Source: Candidatus Methylacidiphilales bacterium
GTDB lineage: Bacteria > Verrucomicrobiota > Verrucomicrobiia > Methylacidiphilales > JAAUTS01
DNA: 37,543 nucleotides
Reading direction: 5' to 3'
Assembly: GCA_028713655.1 (NCBI GenBank)
Contig: JAQTNW010000006.1
Span: forward strand, 1-37,543
How positions within the stretch are numbered: the stretch's first letter is position 1; every line of letters starts with the position of its first letter. Below are positions 8,813-17,499 of the stretch, piece by piece. A program made the position numbers and the translations under genes. The notes below the pieces were generated by a model. It was not told where the DNA came from. It saw nothing but the letters and a program-made list of their open reading frames with translations, and made no database searches.

Positions 8813-9124
8813 TTATTTTACGTGGCCGGAAACCAGCTTTGTCATTTCAAACATGCTGACCGTCTTCTTGCCGTTGAAAACTGCTTTCAGTTTGTCATCG
8901 GCATTGATGTTGGTCCGGACTTTTGCGTCCTGCAGTTTGTTTTTCTTGATGTAGTCCCAGAGCTTTTTGGTGAGCTCGGTTCTTGGCAGCGGTTTGGAGC
9001 CAACGACTGCTGCCAGAAGTGCGTCGGGCTGGACCGCTTTCATAAACGCCGCATTGGGTTTGCGGGCGGATTTTTTAGCGGTTGATTTCTTTGCTTTTAC
9101 TTTGCTTTTCTTTTTGGTTGCCAT
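8813..9124 (-). CDS. SWIB/MDM2-domain protein with lysine-rich tail
   Basis: From the ATG at 9122-9124 the protein has 103 residues. The first 25 are very rich in Lys, Ala and Ser (MATKKKSKVKAKKSTAKKSA), like a histone H1 tail. Residues about 26-103 form a SWIB domain, with the markers LPRTELTKKLWDYIKKN and a C-terminal MFEMTKLVSGHV. SWIB domains are chromatin-associated in eukaryotes; in bacteria they occur in Chlamydiae (also fused to topoisomerase I), Verrucomicrobia and some Proteobacteria. A nucleoid or DNA-associated role is inferred from the basic tail. A longer frame starts at 9163, but its extra residues look non-coding. The gene has its own strong terminator and appears monocistronic. 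Confidence 0.88.
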   Translation of the reverse strand: MATKKKSKVKAKKSTAKKSARKPNAAFMKAVQPDALLAAVVGSKPLPRTELTKKLWDYIKKNKLQDAKVRTNINADDKLKAVFNGKKTVSMFEMTKLVSGHVK

Positions 9125-9267
9125 CGAAAAAGTGTGCCACGGAACCGACACATGGCAAGCCATGAAGTTGATTTATGCACTGGCCCCGGAATCTCCCGGT
9201 TTCCCCGCCCCTGCCGCGCTGCAAACAGGCTTGCCAATTCCAAGACGCCGGACGCGCTCCACGACCC

Positions 9268-9945
9268 TTACTGCAACCCCAAAATATGGGCATAGCCGAT
9301 AAACCGGGCGGCCGTGCCGGACTTTTCGGGCTTCGGAAGGTCAAAGTCAAATACTCCCACACCGGACTTCCGTTCATGGCCATACGGGCGGTTCTCGCTG
9401 GCACCAAACATCAATTTCCGCCCCGTGCCCTCCTCCTCGCCCAGGTAAAGCATGACATGCGAGACCGGCGGGTCGCGCTTGACATCATAAGTACCGGTCC
9501 AGAACAGCAGGTCGCCCGGACGCAAATGTTTCCATTCGAAGGAGTCAAATCCCGCTGCGTTGACGGCAAAAAAGAGTCCCGCCTCCCATGCCTGCCGATA
9601 AAAGCCATCGGCCTGCCGCGGCACATCCTTGAATCCCGCCTGTTGCAAAAGATAAAATATCGTGCCCGAACAATCCATGGCCCCGTTTTTTGGATCGGCT
9701 GATCCATAAACATATCCCAATTTCAGCGCATCCAATTCGAAACATTTGCGGATCAACGCCTGGATGGCCGGCGGGTTTTTTGTAAAAAATCTCAAAGCTA
9801 CCGGCGGCGGGCTGTCGGGCTGAAGCTCCGGACGGGGCTCCGGCAACGTGGGCGTCAACGGGGCTGGTGTTGGGACGATTGCATCCTGCGCCTGCAAATA
9901 CGGAACCAGCCAACAAAGCAATATAACAGCAGCCGTTCGCATCAT
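9268..9945 (-). CDS. Secreted NlpC/P60 family cysteine peptidase
   Basis: From the ATG at 9945 the protein has 225 residues. It opens with a signal peptide (MMRTAAVILLCWLVPYLQAQ), then a Pro-rich linker (about 24-48). An NlpC/P60 domain follows with catalytic Cys92 in GAMDCSGTIFYLLQQ, the LRPGDLLFW strand (141-149) and catalytic His163 in VSHVMLYLG. This family cuts the gamma-D-Glu to diamino-acid bond or related links in peptidoglycan stem peptides, so a periplasmic wall-remodelling or recycling role is likely. In-frame starts further upstream (9987, 10014) are possible but would bury the signal peptide. It lies downstream of the efflux operon on the same strand, about 110 bp away, and is probably a separate unit. 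Confidence 0.85.
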   Translation of the reverse strand: MMRTAAVILLCWLVPYLQAQDAIVPTPAPLTPTLPEPRPELQPDSPPPVALRFFTKNPPAIQALIRKCFELDALKLGYVYGSADPKNGAMDCSGTIFYLLQQAGFKDVPRQADGFYRQAWEAGLFFAVNAAGFDSFEWKHLRPGDLLFWTGTYDVKRDPPVSHVMLYLGEEEGTGRKLMFGASENRPYGHERKSGVGVFDFDLPKPEKSGTAARFIGYAHILGLQ

Positions 9946-10058
9946 ATAGGATGACACAATACGCCATGTTTCAAAATACTCAATCATGACGCCTGTAATG
10001 AAAAACGGCGGCATGCCACAGAATCAAATTCTGGCGCTCTACCCCCGTATTCTCTATT

Positions 10059-13000
10059 TTAATTCTCCCCGCCCAAGGGAGCGGGACTGTGCGGCACCAC
10101 AACACATGTCTTGCGATGGGTGCGCAGAAAGGCGAAGCGATCCAGCACATTTTCCTGGAATTCCTCAAGATACAGAAACAGCGCAGGCGTTACGAACAGC
10201 GTAATGAGTTGAGAAACCACGAGCCCCCCGGCAATGATCAATCCAAGCGGCTGGCGCGTCTTGCCGTCGGCCCCATGTCCGAACGCAAGTGGCAGCGAGC
10301 CCATGAGCGCGGCAAACGTCGTCATCATGATAGGCCGGAACCGTTCGACACAAGCCTCATGCACGGCTGCGGTACGGTCAAGCCCCTGGGCCATGCGCTG
10401 GAGGGCAAAATCAATCATCATGATACCGTTCTTTTTTACAATGCCCACGAGCAGGAACAAGCCGACATCCGCATAGAGCGAAAGCTCCTGGCCAAAGATT
10501 AGCAATGTCGCAAGACCACCGACCATTGCGACAGGCAGCGACGAGAGAACGGTGATGGGATGGACATAACTTTCGTAAAGGATACCCAGAATCACATACA
10601 TGCAGAAAATGGCCAAAAGGAAGAGAATGGCCAGACTGTTGATCGTTTCCTTGAAAACCTGCGCTTCGCCCTGCAAGCTGCCTGTCACGGTCAGTGGAAG
10701 GGTTTCAGCGGCTGTTTTTTCAAGATATTTTGTCGCATCACCGATGACCGCGTCCGGTCCAAGGTTGAAAAAAATCGTCACGGACGGGAACTGGTTGATG
10801 TGGTTGATCGACTGGGGTCCGAGCACTTCATGCCACTTCGCAACGGCTTTAATCGGCACGAGTGCTCCAGTTCCGGAACGAATGTAAAGTTTTTGGAGGT
10901 CATCCGGCCTCCCTCGTTCCTTGTCATCAATCTCAATGATGACCTGGTATTGGTCCGTCACCTTCTTGATAAGATAAATATAGTTCTGGGAATAGGCAGT
11001 CCGCAGCGCATTCAGGATGGCCTGCGCGGTGACTCCATAGCTTGACGCCTGATCCCTCAGGATATCGATCTCCAGATTCGGCGTGTTCATCTTTAAATCG
11101 GAATTGACAAATCCGCCATTCGCAATGCCTGGATAGGCTCGCAGTTTTGCAACGATATCCTCTGAAGCCTTGTAAACTTCATCCGGATTGATGCCTGTCA
11201 ACGAGTATGTGAATTTCCCCTGGGTTGTCGCAGTGGCTCCAGTGCTGATTTGCAACGTTGGGTTCGCCTGCAAGTACGGCAATATCCCGGGAATCTGCGC
11301 GATCTTCTGCGACAATCGCGCCATCACAATTTGGATCGGTGGCCGCTCATCGCGAGGCTTTAGAAAGCCGAGTGTGAAAGCCTGTGAGGGCGCCGCCAGA
11401 CCGGTTCGTCCGGCAACCGTGATGCCAATATCAACTGCGTCGTCATTTTTTAATATTTCATCCACCTGCTTTTGGTAGGCGTGCATTTGCTCGGGAGAAC
11501 TTCCTTCCTGCGCTTGAAAGATGCCTCGGATAAAACCGCTATCGCCGACTGGCAACAAGGACTTCGGCACGGCTTGAAACAATAAAATCGTACCGATCAT
11601 GCAAACAACCCAGGCGAGTGCGGAAATCCATTTGTGATTGAGAAAGAAATGCAGGGAGCCGCCGTAACCTTTGATCACCCGTCCGATGGTTTTATTGGAA
11701 ATTGTTTCCATCCATGTCTTTTTCCCCTTTTCATGCTTCACCAGCATCCTTGAGCACATCAGCGGCGTCAGCGAAAGAGAGACGATACCCGAGGCAAGAA
11801 TTGAAATAATAATCGTGACGGCAAACTCCTGCAACTGCCGGCCCAAAAGCCCGGGCATGAAAACCAGCGGAATAAACACCGCAGCCAGTGACAGGGTCAT
11901 GGATAGAATGGTAAAGCTGATTTCCTTTGCCCCGTTCAAGGACGCTTCCAAAGCCCCCTCGCCGGCTTCCATTCGCCGCACCGCATTTTCCAAAAATACA
12001 ATTGCGTCATCGACAAGGAACCCGATGGACAGCGTAAGCGCAAGAAGCGAAAGGTTGTCGATGCTGTACTTAAGTATGTACATGATCAGAAAAGTCAGCA
12101 ACATCGACAGCGGGAGCGCGACAACCGGGATGAGCGTATCGCTGGCGCGTCCTAGAAAAACGAAAATGACTATCACCACAAGCGAAAATGCCAGGAGCAG
12201 GGTTTGTTTCACGTCATTGACGGAATTTTGAACCGTAATGGAGCGGTCATAGACAGGAATAAGCTGGATTGAGCCGGGCAGTTCCCGTTTAAACAGTGGA
12301 AGCAGATTTCTGACTGACTGCGAGATGGCCACCGCATTGCTTCCCGCCTGGCGCGAAACAGCGAGCACCACGTTCACCGCCGGGATAGGATGGCCGCGTA
12401 CAAAGAAATGCCGTTCCTGGCGTTCGTCCTGGAGCGAGTCCACCACACCGGCCACATCGCGCAGGTAAATCGGCGCGCCCGTTTTCCCTCCGATGATCAG
12501 GTTTTCATAGCCGGTCGCGTTGTCGAGTTGGCCCTGTGGCTGCAGCAAAAAGGTGCGATGCGCACCGTCAAACTGCCCCGCGCCCTGGTAGCTCGTCCCA
12601 GCCTGGATTGCCTGGGCAAGATCATCCAGCGTTAGCCCGCGTATCGCAAGCTTCGCCGGATCCGCCTTGATGCGCACGGCGGACTTCGAGCCGAAAACAT
12701 CCACCCTCGAAACGCCGGGAAGAATACTGATACGTTGCGCCACCTGGCTTGTGGCATAATCGTAAAGCTGCCCGCCCGTCAGCGAGTCGCTTGTCAGTGT
12801 AAGATACATGACGGGCTGGTCATTCGGGTTGTGCTTCGCGAGCGTGGGGGGTGATGGCATATCCACCGGGAGGCTGCCCGTGGTTTGGCTGATGGCCGCC
12901 TGCACGTCCGTGGCCGCGGCATCCACACTCTTATTCAATGCAAATTGCAGAGTCAGTGCGGTGTTGCCCTGCGTGCTGTTGGATGTGATCAACTGCAGGC

Positions 13001-13229
13001 CGGGAATTTGCAGAAACTGCTTCTCCAACGGAGTGGCCACGTTGTTCGCCATCGTTTTTGGGGTTGCCCCCGGGTAGCTCGCCGTGACGCTGATGACCGG
13101 GAAATCAACCGCCGGCAGATCGTTGACCGGGAGCTTGAGATAGCAAAGCACACCGAAAAGAATCACCGACGCCGTGAGGAGCATGGTCATCACGGGACGG
13201 CGGACAAAGGGTTCGGATAGGCTGGCCAT
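10059..13229 (-). CDS. RND efflux permease, MdtC/AcrB-like (HAE1)
   Basis: A 1056-residue inner-membrane proton-driven efflux pump, full length for the family. The N-terminal motif RRPVMTMLL and the porter domain (YPGATPKTM, VATPLEKQF) match the MdtB/MdtC branch. TM4 carries the proton-relay pair Asp407-Asp408 (GFLVDDAIVFLEN), with the same numbers as AcrB, and TM10 carries the conserved Lys in VGIVKKNGIMMIDFA (about 935-950). It is the last gene of the tetR-tolC-adaptor-permease run, 2 nt after the adaptor stop. It forms a tripartite pump with those partners, exporting drugs or other amphiphiles across both membranes. The substrate cannot be read from the sequence. Confidence 0.95.
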   Translation of the reverse strand: MASLSEPFVRRPVMTMLLTASVILFGVLCYLKLPVNDLPAVDFPVISVTASYPGATPKTMANNVATPLEKQFLQIPGLQLITSNSTQGNTALTLQFALNKSVDAAATDVQAAISQTTGSLPVDMPSPPTLAKHNPNDQPVMYLTLTSDSLTGGQLYDYATSQVAQRISILPGVSRVDVFGSKSAVRIKADPAKLAIRGLTLDDLAQAIQAGTSYQGAGQFDGAHRTFLLQPQGQLDNATGYENLIIGGKTGAPIYLRDVAGVVDSLQDERQERHFFVRGHPIPAVNVVLAVSRQAGSNAVAISQSVRNLLPLFKRELPGSIQLIPVYDRSITVQNSVNDVKQTLLLAFSLVVIVIFVFLGRASDTLIPVVALPLSMLLTFLIMYILKYSIDNLSLLALTLSIGFLVDDAIVFLENAVRRMEAGEGALEASLNGAKEISFTILSMTLSLAAVFIPLVFMPGLLGRQLQEFAVTIIISILASGIVSLSLTPLMCSRMLVKHEKGKKTWMETISNKTIGRVIKGYGGSLHFFLNHKWISALAWVVCMIGTILLFQAVPKSLLPVGDSGFIRGIFQAQEGSSPEQMHAYQKQVDEILKNDDAVDIGITVAGRTGLAAPSQAFTLGFLKPRDERPPIQIVMARLSQKIAQIPGILPYLQANPTLQISTGATATTQGKFTYSLTGINPDEVYKASEDIVAKLRAYPGIANGGFVNSDLKMNTPNLEIDILRDQASSYGVTAQAILNALRTAYSQNYIYLIKKVTDQYQVIIEIDDKERGRPDDLQKLYIRSGTGALVPIKAVAKWHEVLGPQSINHINQFPSVTIFFNLGPDAVIGDATKYLEKTAAETLPLTVTGSLQGEAQVFKETINSLAILFLLAIFCMYVILGILYESYVHPITVLSSLPVAMVGGLATLLIFGQELSLYADVGLFLLVGIVKKNGIMMIDFALQRMAQGLDRTAAVHEACVERFRPIMMTTFAALMGSLPLAFGHGADGKTRQPLGLIIAGGLVVSQLITLFVTPALFLYLEEFQENVLDRFAFLRTHRKTCVVVPHSPAPLGGEN

Positions 13230-13231
13230 TT

Positions 13232-14365
13232 TTATTTCGTCGCCGCTGAGGGCATGACCTTGGCTCCGGGGGCGAGGGAAAGCTGGCCGGTCACAACCAC
13301 CATTTCACCCTGCTTGATTCCATCGCTGACCACAATCTGATCGCCCTGGCGTTGCCCGGGTTTCACGAATCGCAATTCAACCGTGTTATCCCCTTTGACA
13401 ATAAAGGCAAATGGCCCGTTGTTCCCTACCTGCACCGCCTCATACGGCACCAGCACTGCATTCTGGATGGTGTCGAGCAGGAGGCGAACATTCACAAACT
13501 GGCCAGGCCAAAAGAAATGGTCTTCGTTGTGCAATATGGCCCTGAGTTTGACCGTACCGGAACCTGTTTGCACTGCGTTATCCAAAAAGAACAGTTCGCC
13601 GCTGCGCTTTTTTTGTTCCGCCTCCGGATAATAAACTTCCACCTTAAGCGCGCCGGTTTTGAAATAATTGCGGACTTGCGGCAGATCCGTTTCCGCGACT
13701 ACAAAATCCACGTACAGCGGATCCAGCCTCTGGATGGACACCAGTGGAGTGTTGCTGTAAGCTGTCACAACTGCGCCAATATCAACCTGATGTATTCCCG
13801 CCTTGCCATCGATGGGCGAATTCATCGTACAGTACTCGAGGTTGATCTGTGCGGTTTTCAGAGCTGCACGGTCCCCCTGTACAACCGCTTCGCTGGTGGC
13901 CACGGTTGTTTTAAGATTCTCCAGGTCCTGTGCGGAGATGTAGTTTCCCTGTGCCAGTTCCTGGCTTCGCTTGAGCTGGGCTCTATTGAGCTCAAGAGTG
14001 GCTTGATCCGACAGAAGTGTGGCCTCAGCTTTATCACGAGCCGCCTCGAACAAACGTGGATCGATCGTAAAAAGCGGGTCTCCCTGCTTCAATTCGGCCC
14101 CGTCCTCGAAGTGGATTTTCGCTATGGCGCCCGACACTTGCGGCAGGATTGAAACGCTTTGAAGCGCAACACAGGTCCCGATTTCATCAATATACAGCGG
14201 AACGGGCTTGGAGACAGCCAATGCCGTCGAGACATTGACCGGGAGGCGTGGAGGCGGTACATCCGCCTTGCGTTCACAGGCCAGGGGCAACAAGGCAAAC
14301 AGCAACCCCGCGGTTCCGAAGTAAATTCCACGCACTAACATTTTTGATGGAAACTTTGTCATCAT
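13232..14365 (-). CDS. RND efflux periplasmic adaptor lipoprotein (MdtA-like)
   Basis: A 377-residue membrane fusion protein that bridges the RND permease and TolC. A lipoprotein signal ends in LLPLAC with Cys30 as the lipidation site. The barrel-sandwich (lipoyl-like) halves are SILPQVSGAIAKIHFEDGAELKQGD in sense (about 92-116) and TMNSPIDGKAGIHQVDIGAVV after the hairpin. Between them lies an alpha-helical hairpin rich in Ala, Leu and Gln. Beta-barrel and membrane-proximal domains follow (VKPGQRQGDQIVVSDGIKQGE). It starts 1 nt from the tolC stop and ends 2 nt before the permease start, so the three are surely one operon. Confidence 0.94.
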   Translation of the reverse strand: MMTKFPSKMLVRGIYFGTAGLLFALLPLACERKADVPPPRLPVNVSTALAVSKPVPLYIDEIGTCVALQSVSILPQVSGAIAKIHFEDGAELKQGDPLFTIDPRLFEAARDKAEATLLSDQATLELNRAQLKRSQELAQGNYISAQDLENLKTTVATSEAVVQGDRAALKTAQINLEYCTMNSPIDGKAGIHQVDIGAVVTAYSNTPLVSIQRLDPLYVDFVVAETDLPQVRNYFKTGALKVEVYYPEAEQKKRSGELFFLDNAVQTGSGTVKLRAILHNEDHFFWPGQFVNVRLLLDTIQNAVLVPYEAVQVGNNGPFAFIVKGDNTVELRFVKPGQRQGDQIVVSDGIKQGEMVVVTGQLSLAPGAKVMPSAATK

Positions 14366-14366
14366 T

Positions 14367-15863
14367 TTATCGGGCCGGATCTGCGGCGGTACCTGTGCTT
14401 GCGCTTTGCTGAACGGACGCCGTTGTCATGACGGAACCCGTCGCGTTGGCCAGGTTCGCAGACGCGGTAAACAGCCCTGATCGGGCTTGGGAAAGGCTGG
14501 ATTGAGCCAATGCGAGGTTGCTTTGCGCCGTCAGCAGATCGATGAGGTTTTTCAATCCGCTCCGATAGCTGATCTGGATTGAATCATAACTCTTTTGCGA
14601 GGCCTCGAGCAGCGCTTGCGCCGCGTCAACCTGCTTCGCCGAGGTTTTAAAGGCGACAAAATTGCTTACGACATCCGAAATGACTCCCAACTCGCTGGCC
14701 GCCAGATCGGCCTTTGCCGCTTCAGCGGCATGCCTGGCGGCTTTAACCTGATAGTCCCTGCCGCCTCCGTCAAACAATCCAAAACCGAACGTCAGATTCA
14801 CAGAAGCGCCGTCATCATGTCCGGAACCGTTGAAGTTTTTGTTCCCGCCGCTGACGTCTGCCTGGTAATAAGAACGCTGCAGATTGGCGCCAACCGTCAA
14901 AGCGGGCCAGCGGTTCGCTTCCGCCTGGTCCACAGCCGCCAGCTTCGACCGCCAGGCATTGTATTTGGAAGCCAGATCCGGACGCTGCTTGAAGGCCAGA
15001 TCAATCAGCTTGTCAACTTCCTCTTCCAGCACCGCCAACGAGGGGGCATTGGACGGCGGCGCCACCTCCAACTTCGTGTTGCCGGGAAGCCCCAGGCTGC
15101 CTGCCATTTGGATTTCAGCCGTGCTCAAAGCCCCGCGCGCGCTTTCCAAATTAAACTTGCTTTGCTCGACGCTCTGCTTCGCCTGCGCTTCATCCGTGCT
15201 CGTGCCCAGCCCGGCCTTCAACTTGATTTCAGTCGAACGCAGGCTTGCCTCGCTCAGGGCCAGCGCGCTTTCGGCATTTTTCACCGCGGCCTTTGCCCCA
15301 TCCAGATTGTAGTAGGCGCTCATGACCGCCAGCGTCACCGCCTGGAGCGACTTGTTGAATGTGAAATTCTGGCTGAGAAGATTAAACCGGTTTTGCTCCA
15401 CGTTTGCCTTGCGCGCGCCAAAATCCAGCAACAGGTATTGGATCTGCAACTGCGGCGTCACGCTGATTTGGTTGTTCTCCTGCGTACCCGGATAGTTTGG
15501 GGTTCCGGTATGTGAGGCCACGCCGGCCACAGCCAAATCAACTGTCGGCCAATAAGCCGCTTTTGCAACGCCAACCTGCGCGGCTGCCACATTGGCCTGC
15601 TCCCACGCCTGGGTCGTGGCGGGATTGTGTTTCAATGCTTCATCCAGCAGTTCCGGCAAGGTCCAGACTTTGGCCGGGTCTTCAAAATCTTTTGGCGCCG
15701 GGGCCGGACGCTCGGAGGACGGCAGGCCCGCGCCTTCACCCGAATACGGTTCGTTGGCGTTGGTTGGCGGTTTGCCGGCATCCCCTTTTTCAGACGCCAG
15801 CGCCGCAGCCGGCCCGATGCAGGCGGCGTAAGCCCAAAATATCAATATACAACCTCTGTGCAT
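14367..15863 (-). CDS. TolC family outer membrane efflux protein
   Basis: A 498-residue protein with a signal peptide (ending near PAAALASE), a Pro-rich linker of about 50 residues, and two related halves each rich in Ala, Gln, Leu and Ser with long helices, the OEP repeat structure. Markers are LLDEALKHNPATTQAW at the start of the first half and PALTVGANLQRSYYQ in the second. It forms the outer-membrane exit duct of the tripartite pump. The C-terminal tail is Ala/Thr/Ser-rich. It is the second gene of the operon, beginning 5 nt after the tetR stop. Confidence 0.93.
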   Translation of the reverse strand: MHRGCILIFWAYAACIGPAAALASEKGDAGKPPTNANEPYSGEGAGLPSSERPAPAPKDFEDPAKVWTLPELLDEALKHNPATTQAWEQANVAAAQVGVAKAAYWPTVDLAVAGVASHTGTPNYPGTQENNQISVTPQLQIQYLLLDFGARKANVEQNRFNLLSQNFTFNKSLQAVTLAVMSAYYNLDGAKAAVKNAESALALSEASLRSTEIKLKAGLGTSTDEAQAKQSVEQSKFNLESARGALSTAEIQMAGSLGLPGNTKLEVAPPSNAPSLAVLEEEVDKLIDLAFKQRPDLASKYNAWRSKLAAVDQAEANRWPALTVGANLQRSYYQADVSGGNKNFNGSGHDDGASVNLTFGFGLFDGGGRDYQVKAARHAAEAAKADLAASELGVISDVVSNFVAFKTSAKQVDAAQALLEASQKSYDSIQISYRSGLKNLIDLLTAQSNLALAQSSLSQARSGLFTASANLANATGSVMTTASVQQSASTGTAADPAR

Positions 15864-15868
15864 GGAGT

Positions 15869-16495
15869 TCAGGCGGTTTGAAGTTTTGCTTTGGAGGTTT
15901 TTTTTGAGGCCCTGGGATTTGCGCGGTTCGCTGATGCCGGCAGACCCAGCAGCTTTTGCAGTTCACGCTTCAGCGCCTGTTCCTGCATGGGATTGAGCGC
16001 GTAGGTGCCAAAAATATGCGACCACCAGATGCCGTCCAAAGCCGTCAACATTACAAGGGAACTCCCGACATTTTCCCCTTCCTCCTCGAATTCCTTTAAA
16101 AAACCCGCATACGTCTGGCGCGGAATGTCCATGAGACTGGGTTGATGGGTTTTGGCCGCAGCCAGGGCCACGAACAGGCGTTGCCTCCGCCGCCGGCTTT
16201 CGGGCACGTTGCTGAAATAACTGTTATAAATGGCGCGTGCTTTCCGGCAGGGACCGGGGGGAAGCGTGGCGGCATGGGCTTCGACCCGGCTCACCCACAA
16301 ATTCACGATTCGGCGCATGAGCGCCTCCAGCAAGGCGGCCTTGCTGGGGAAATGATAAAGCAATCCTCCCTTGCTCAGCTTCGAAGCCTTGGCGACCGAG
16401 TCGAGCGTGAGATGGATGGCCCCCTGTTCAAGGACGACATCCTCGGCGGCATCCAAAATTTTTTCCCGGGCTGATGGGTACACACGCTTGCTCAT
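15869..16495 (-). CDS. TetR/AcrR family transcriptional regulator
   Basis: A 208-residue DNA-binding repressor and first gene of the efflux operon. The N-terminal helix-turn-helix (about 25-55) has the family pattern ILDAAEDVVLEQGAIHLTLD followed by SVAKASKLSKGGLLYHFPSK. The C-terminal ligand-binding and dimerisation domain is divergent, as usual, and ends in a Lys/Ser-rich tail. A perfect 10-bp inverted repeat lies 11 nt upstream of the start codon, so autoregulation of the whole tetR-tolC-adaptor-permease operon by release on ligand binding is very likely. The ATG at 16493-16495 is the only start that preserves the family N-terminus. Confidence 0.93.
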   Translation of the reverse strand: MSKRVYPSAREKILDAAEDVVLEQGAIHLTLDSVAKASKLSKGGLLYHFPSKAALLEALMRRIVNLWVSRVEAHAATLPPGPCRKARAIYNSYFSNVPESRRRRQRLFVALAAAKTHQPSLMDIPRQTYAGFLKEFEEEGENVGSSLVMLTALDGIWWSHIFGTYALNPMQEQALKRELQKLLGLPASANRANPRASKKTSKAKLQTA

Positions 16496-16506
16496 GGGCC
16501 ATACAT

Positions 16507-16530
16507 ACTATACCGACTGGTCGGTATAGT
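16507..16530. promoter_or_regulatory. TetR-type operator
   Basis: Two perfectly complementary 10-bp arms, ACTATACCGA (16507-16516) and TCGGTATAGT (16521-16530), are separated by CTGG. This is the typical size and symmetry of a TetR-family operator. It lies immediately upstream of the tetR start, where a bound dimer would block the operon promoter; it could also affect the divergent lipoprotein gene beginning 230 bp away. The rest of the 16531-16763 gap shows no recognisable feature. Confidence 0.88.
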
Positions 16531-16763
16531 CAAATACGTAACGTCATTAAATATTGCCAACGCGGACATCCTCCGCGCGAACCGCCAGGAAGAACTGGCT
16601 CGACTTGGAGTCACGCTGGAATAAAGTCCCCAATAAGGAGCCTGCAGCGCAGGGAATCTATCACCGGGATGGTCGGAAATTTTCCAGGAAAACTGGATTC
16701 TGCTGGAAAACAGGCAATAAAACGGGTGCAACTAAAGCTTATTACCGGGGTTTAATCACATCT

Positions 16764-17438
16764 ATGAAAAGCAAATCAAATGCTCTGCTTCTATTGGGGA
16801 TCGTTGTGTGGATGATCGGGTGTTCCAGTTCCGTGCGGGCCAATACATCCTATTCAGCGGATTATTATTTGACCACACCCGACGCGTTCCAAGGCCAAAT
16901 GGTCACGCTGGATGTCGTGAACTTGAAACCGGTGAATTTCAAGAGTCCCATCCCCGAACTTGCCTTTTTTCACATGATGACGTGGGACCGCTCCAAAGGC
17001 ATTCCAGGCGGTGAAATCATGCTGGTGGCGCCCGCAACGGACGCCCGTAACCTCATGAAAAAATATGGCGGTAAAATGCCCCGACCTGGCATGGGACCTC
17101 CTGATGTGGAAAAGTTGAAGGGGGTTTTCACACTGTCCCCAGGCGGACCCCGCCGCGGTGAAAAGCCCGGCGATGAATCATCCGGCAACAAACAGGGCCA
17201 AGCGGGCAATGACGCGGCGTCAAAGTCCACCGGCATTGAAAAGACCGGCGGAGAACCAGGCGATGACTCCAAAGGACAGCGCCCTGGCAACTGGCATGGC
17301 CCCATGCACCCGCAAATCTGGATGATTGATTATGAGGGCAAAAGCCGGGAAATCATCGAGGCGCACAAGGAAGAAATGAAGAATTTGAAAGGGGAGCAGG
17401 ACGAACCCCCTTCCGACACGGAAAAGGGAAAGCCGTAA
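16764..17438 (+). CDS. Predicted lipoprotein of unknown function
   Basis: From the ATG at 16764 the protein has 224 residues. A hydrophobic signal ends in MIGC (Cys20), a plausible lipobox, giving a lipoprotein start. The first half (about 27-110) is ordered-looking (DYYLTTPDAFQGQMVTLDVV) and begins like domains that describe a short binding fold; I do not recognise the family. The middle (about 125-180) is low-complexity, rich in Gly, Pro, Lys, Asp and Ser, and surely disordered. The end is charged (Glu/Lys). A longer frame from 16554 is open but lacks the lipoprotein start at its N-terminus and is unlikely. It is divergent from tetR and could be under the same operator. A strong terminator follows. 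Confidence 0.7.
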   Translation: MKSKSNALLLLGIVVWMIGCSSSVRANTSYSADYYLTTPDAFQGQMVTLDVVNLKPVNFKSPIPELAFFHMMTWDRSKGIPGGEIMLVAPATDARNLMKKYGGKMPRPGMGPPDVEKLKGVFTLSPGGPRRGEKPGDESSGNKQGQAGNDAASKSTGIEKTGGEPGDDSKGQRPGNWHGPMHPQIWMIDYEGKSREIIEAHKEEMKNLKGEQDEPPSDTEKGKP

Positions 17439-17472
17439 GCTGGCGCTGCTTCACATCAAAAGGTGGCCTCTG

Positions 17473-17499
17473 AAAAGCGCCGGTTCTACCGGCGCTTTT
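17473..17499. terminator. Bidirectional intrinsic terminator
   Basis: The arms AAAAGCGCCGG (17473-17483) and CCGGCGCTTTT (17489-17499) pair perfectly around a 5-nt loop, with A and T runs at the ends so that it works on both strands. It serves the lipoprotein gene (plus) and the P-type ATPase gene (minus); the last two bases also belong to the ATPase stop codon at 17498-17500. Confidence 0.88.

Noticed and set aside
13352-14152. A 266-codon frame opposite the efflux adaptor
   Set aside because: Antisense of a gene with clear lipobox and adaptor motifs.
14595-15515. A 306-codon frame opposite tolC
   Set aside because: Arg/Gln-rich antisense translation without a recognisable domain.
16531-16620. 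A short frame ending LARLGVTLE after the TetR operator
   Set aside because: No start codon or ribosome site; too short to support.
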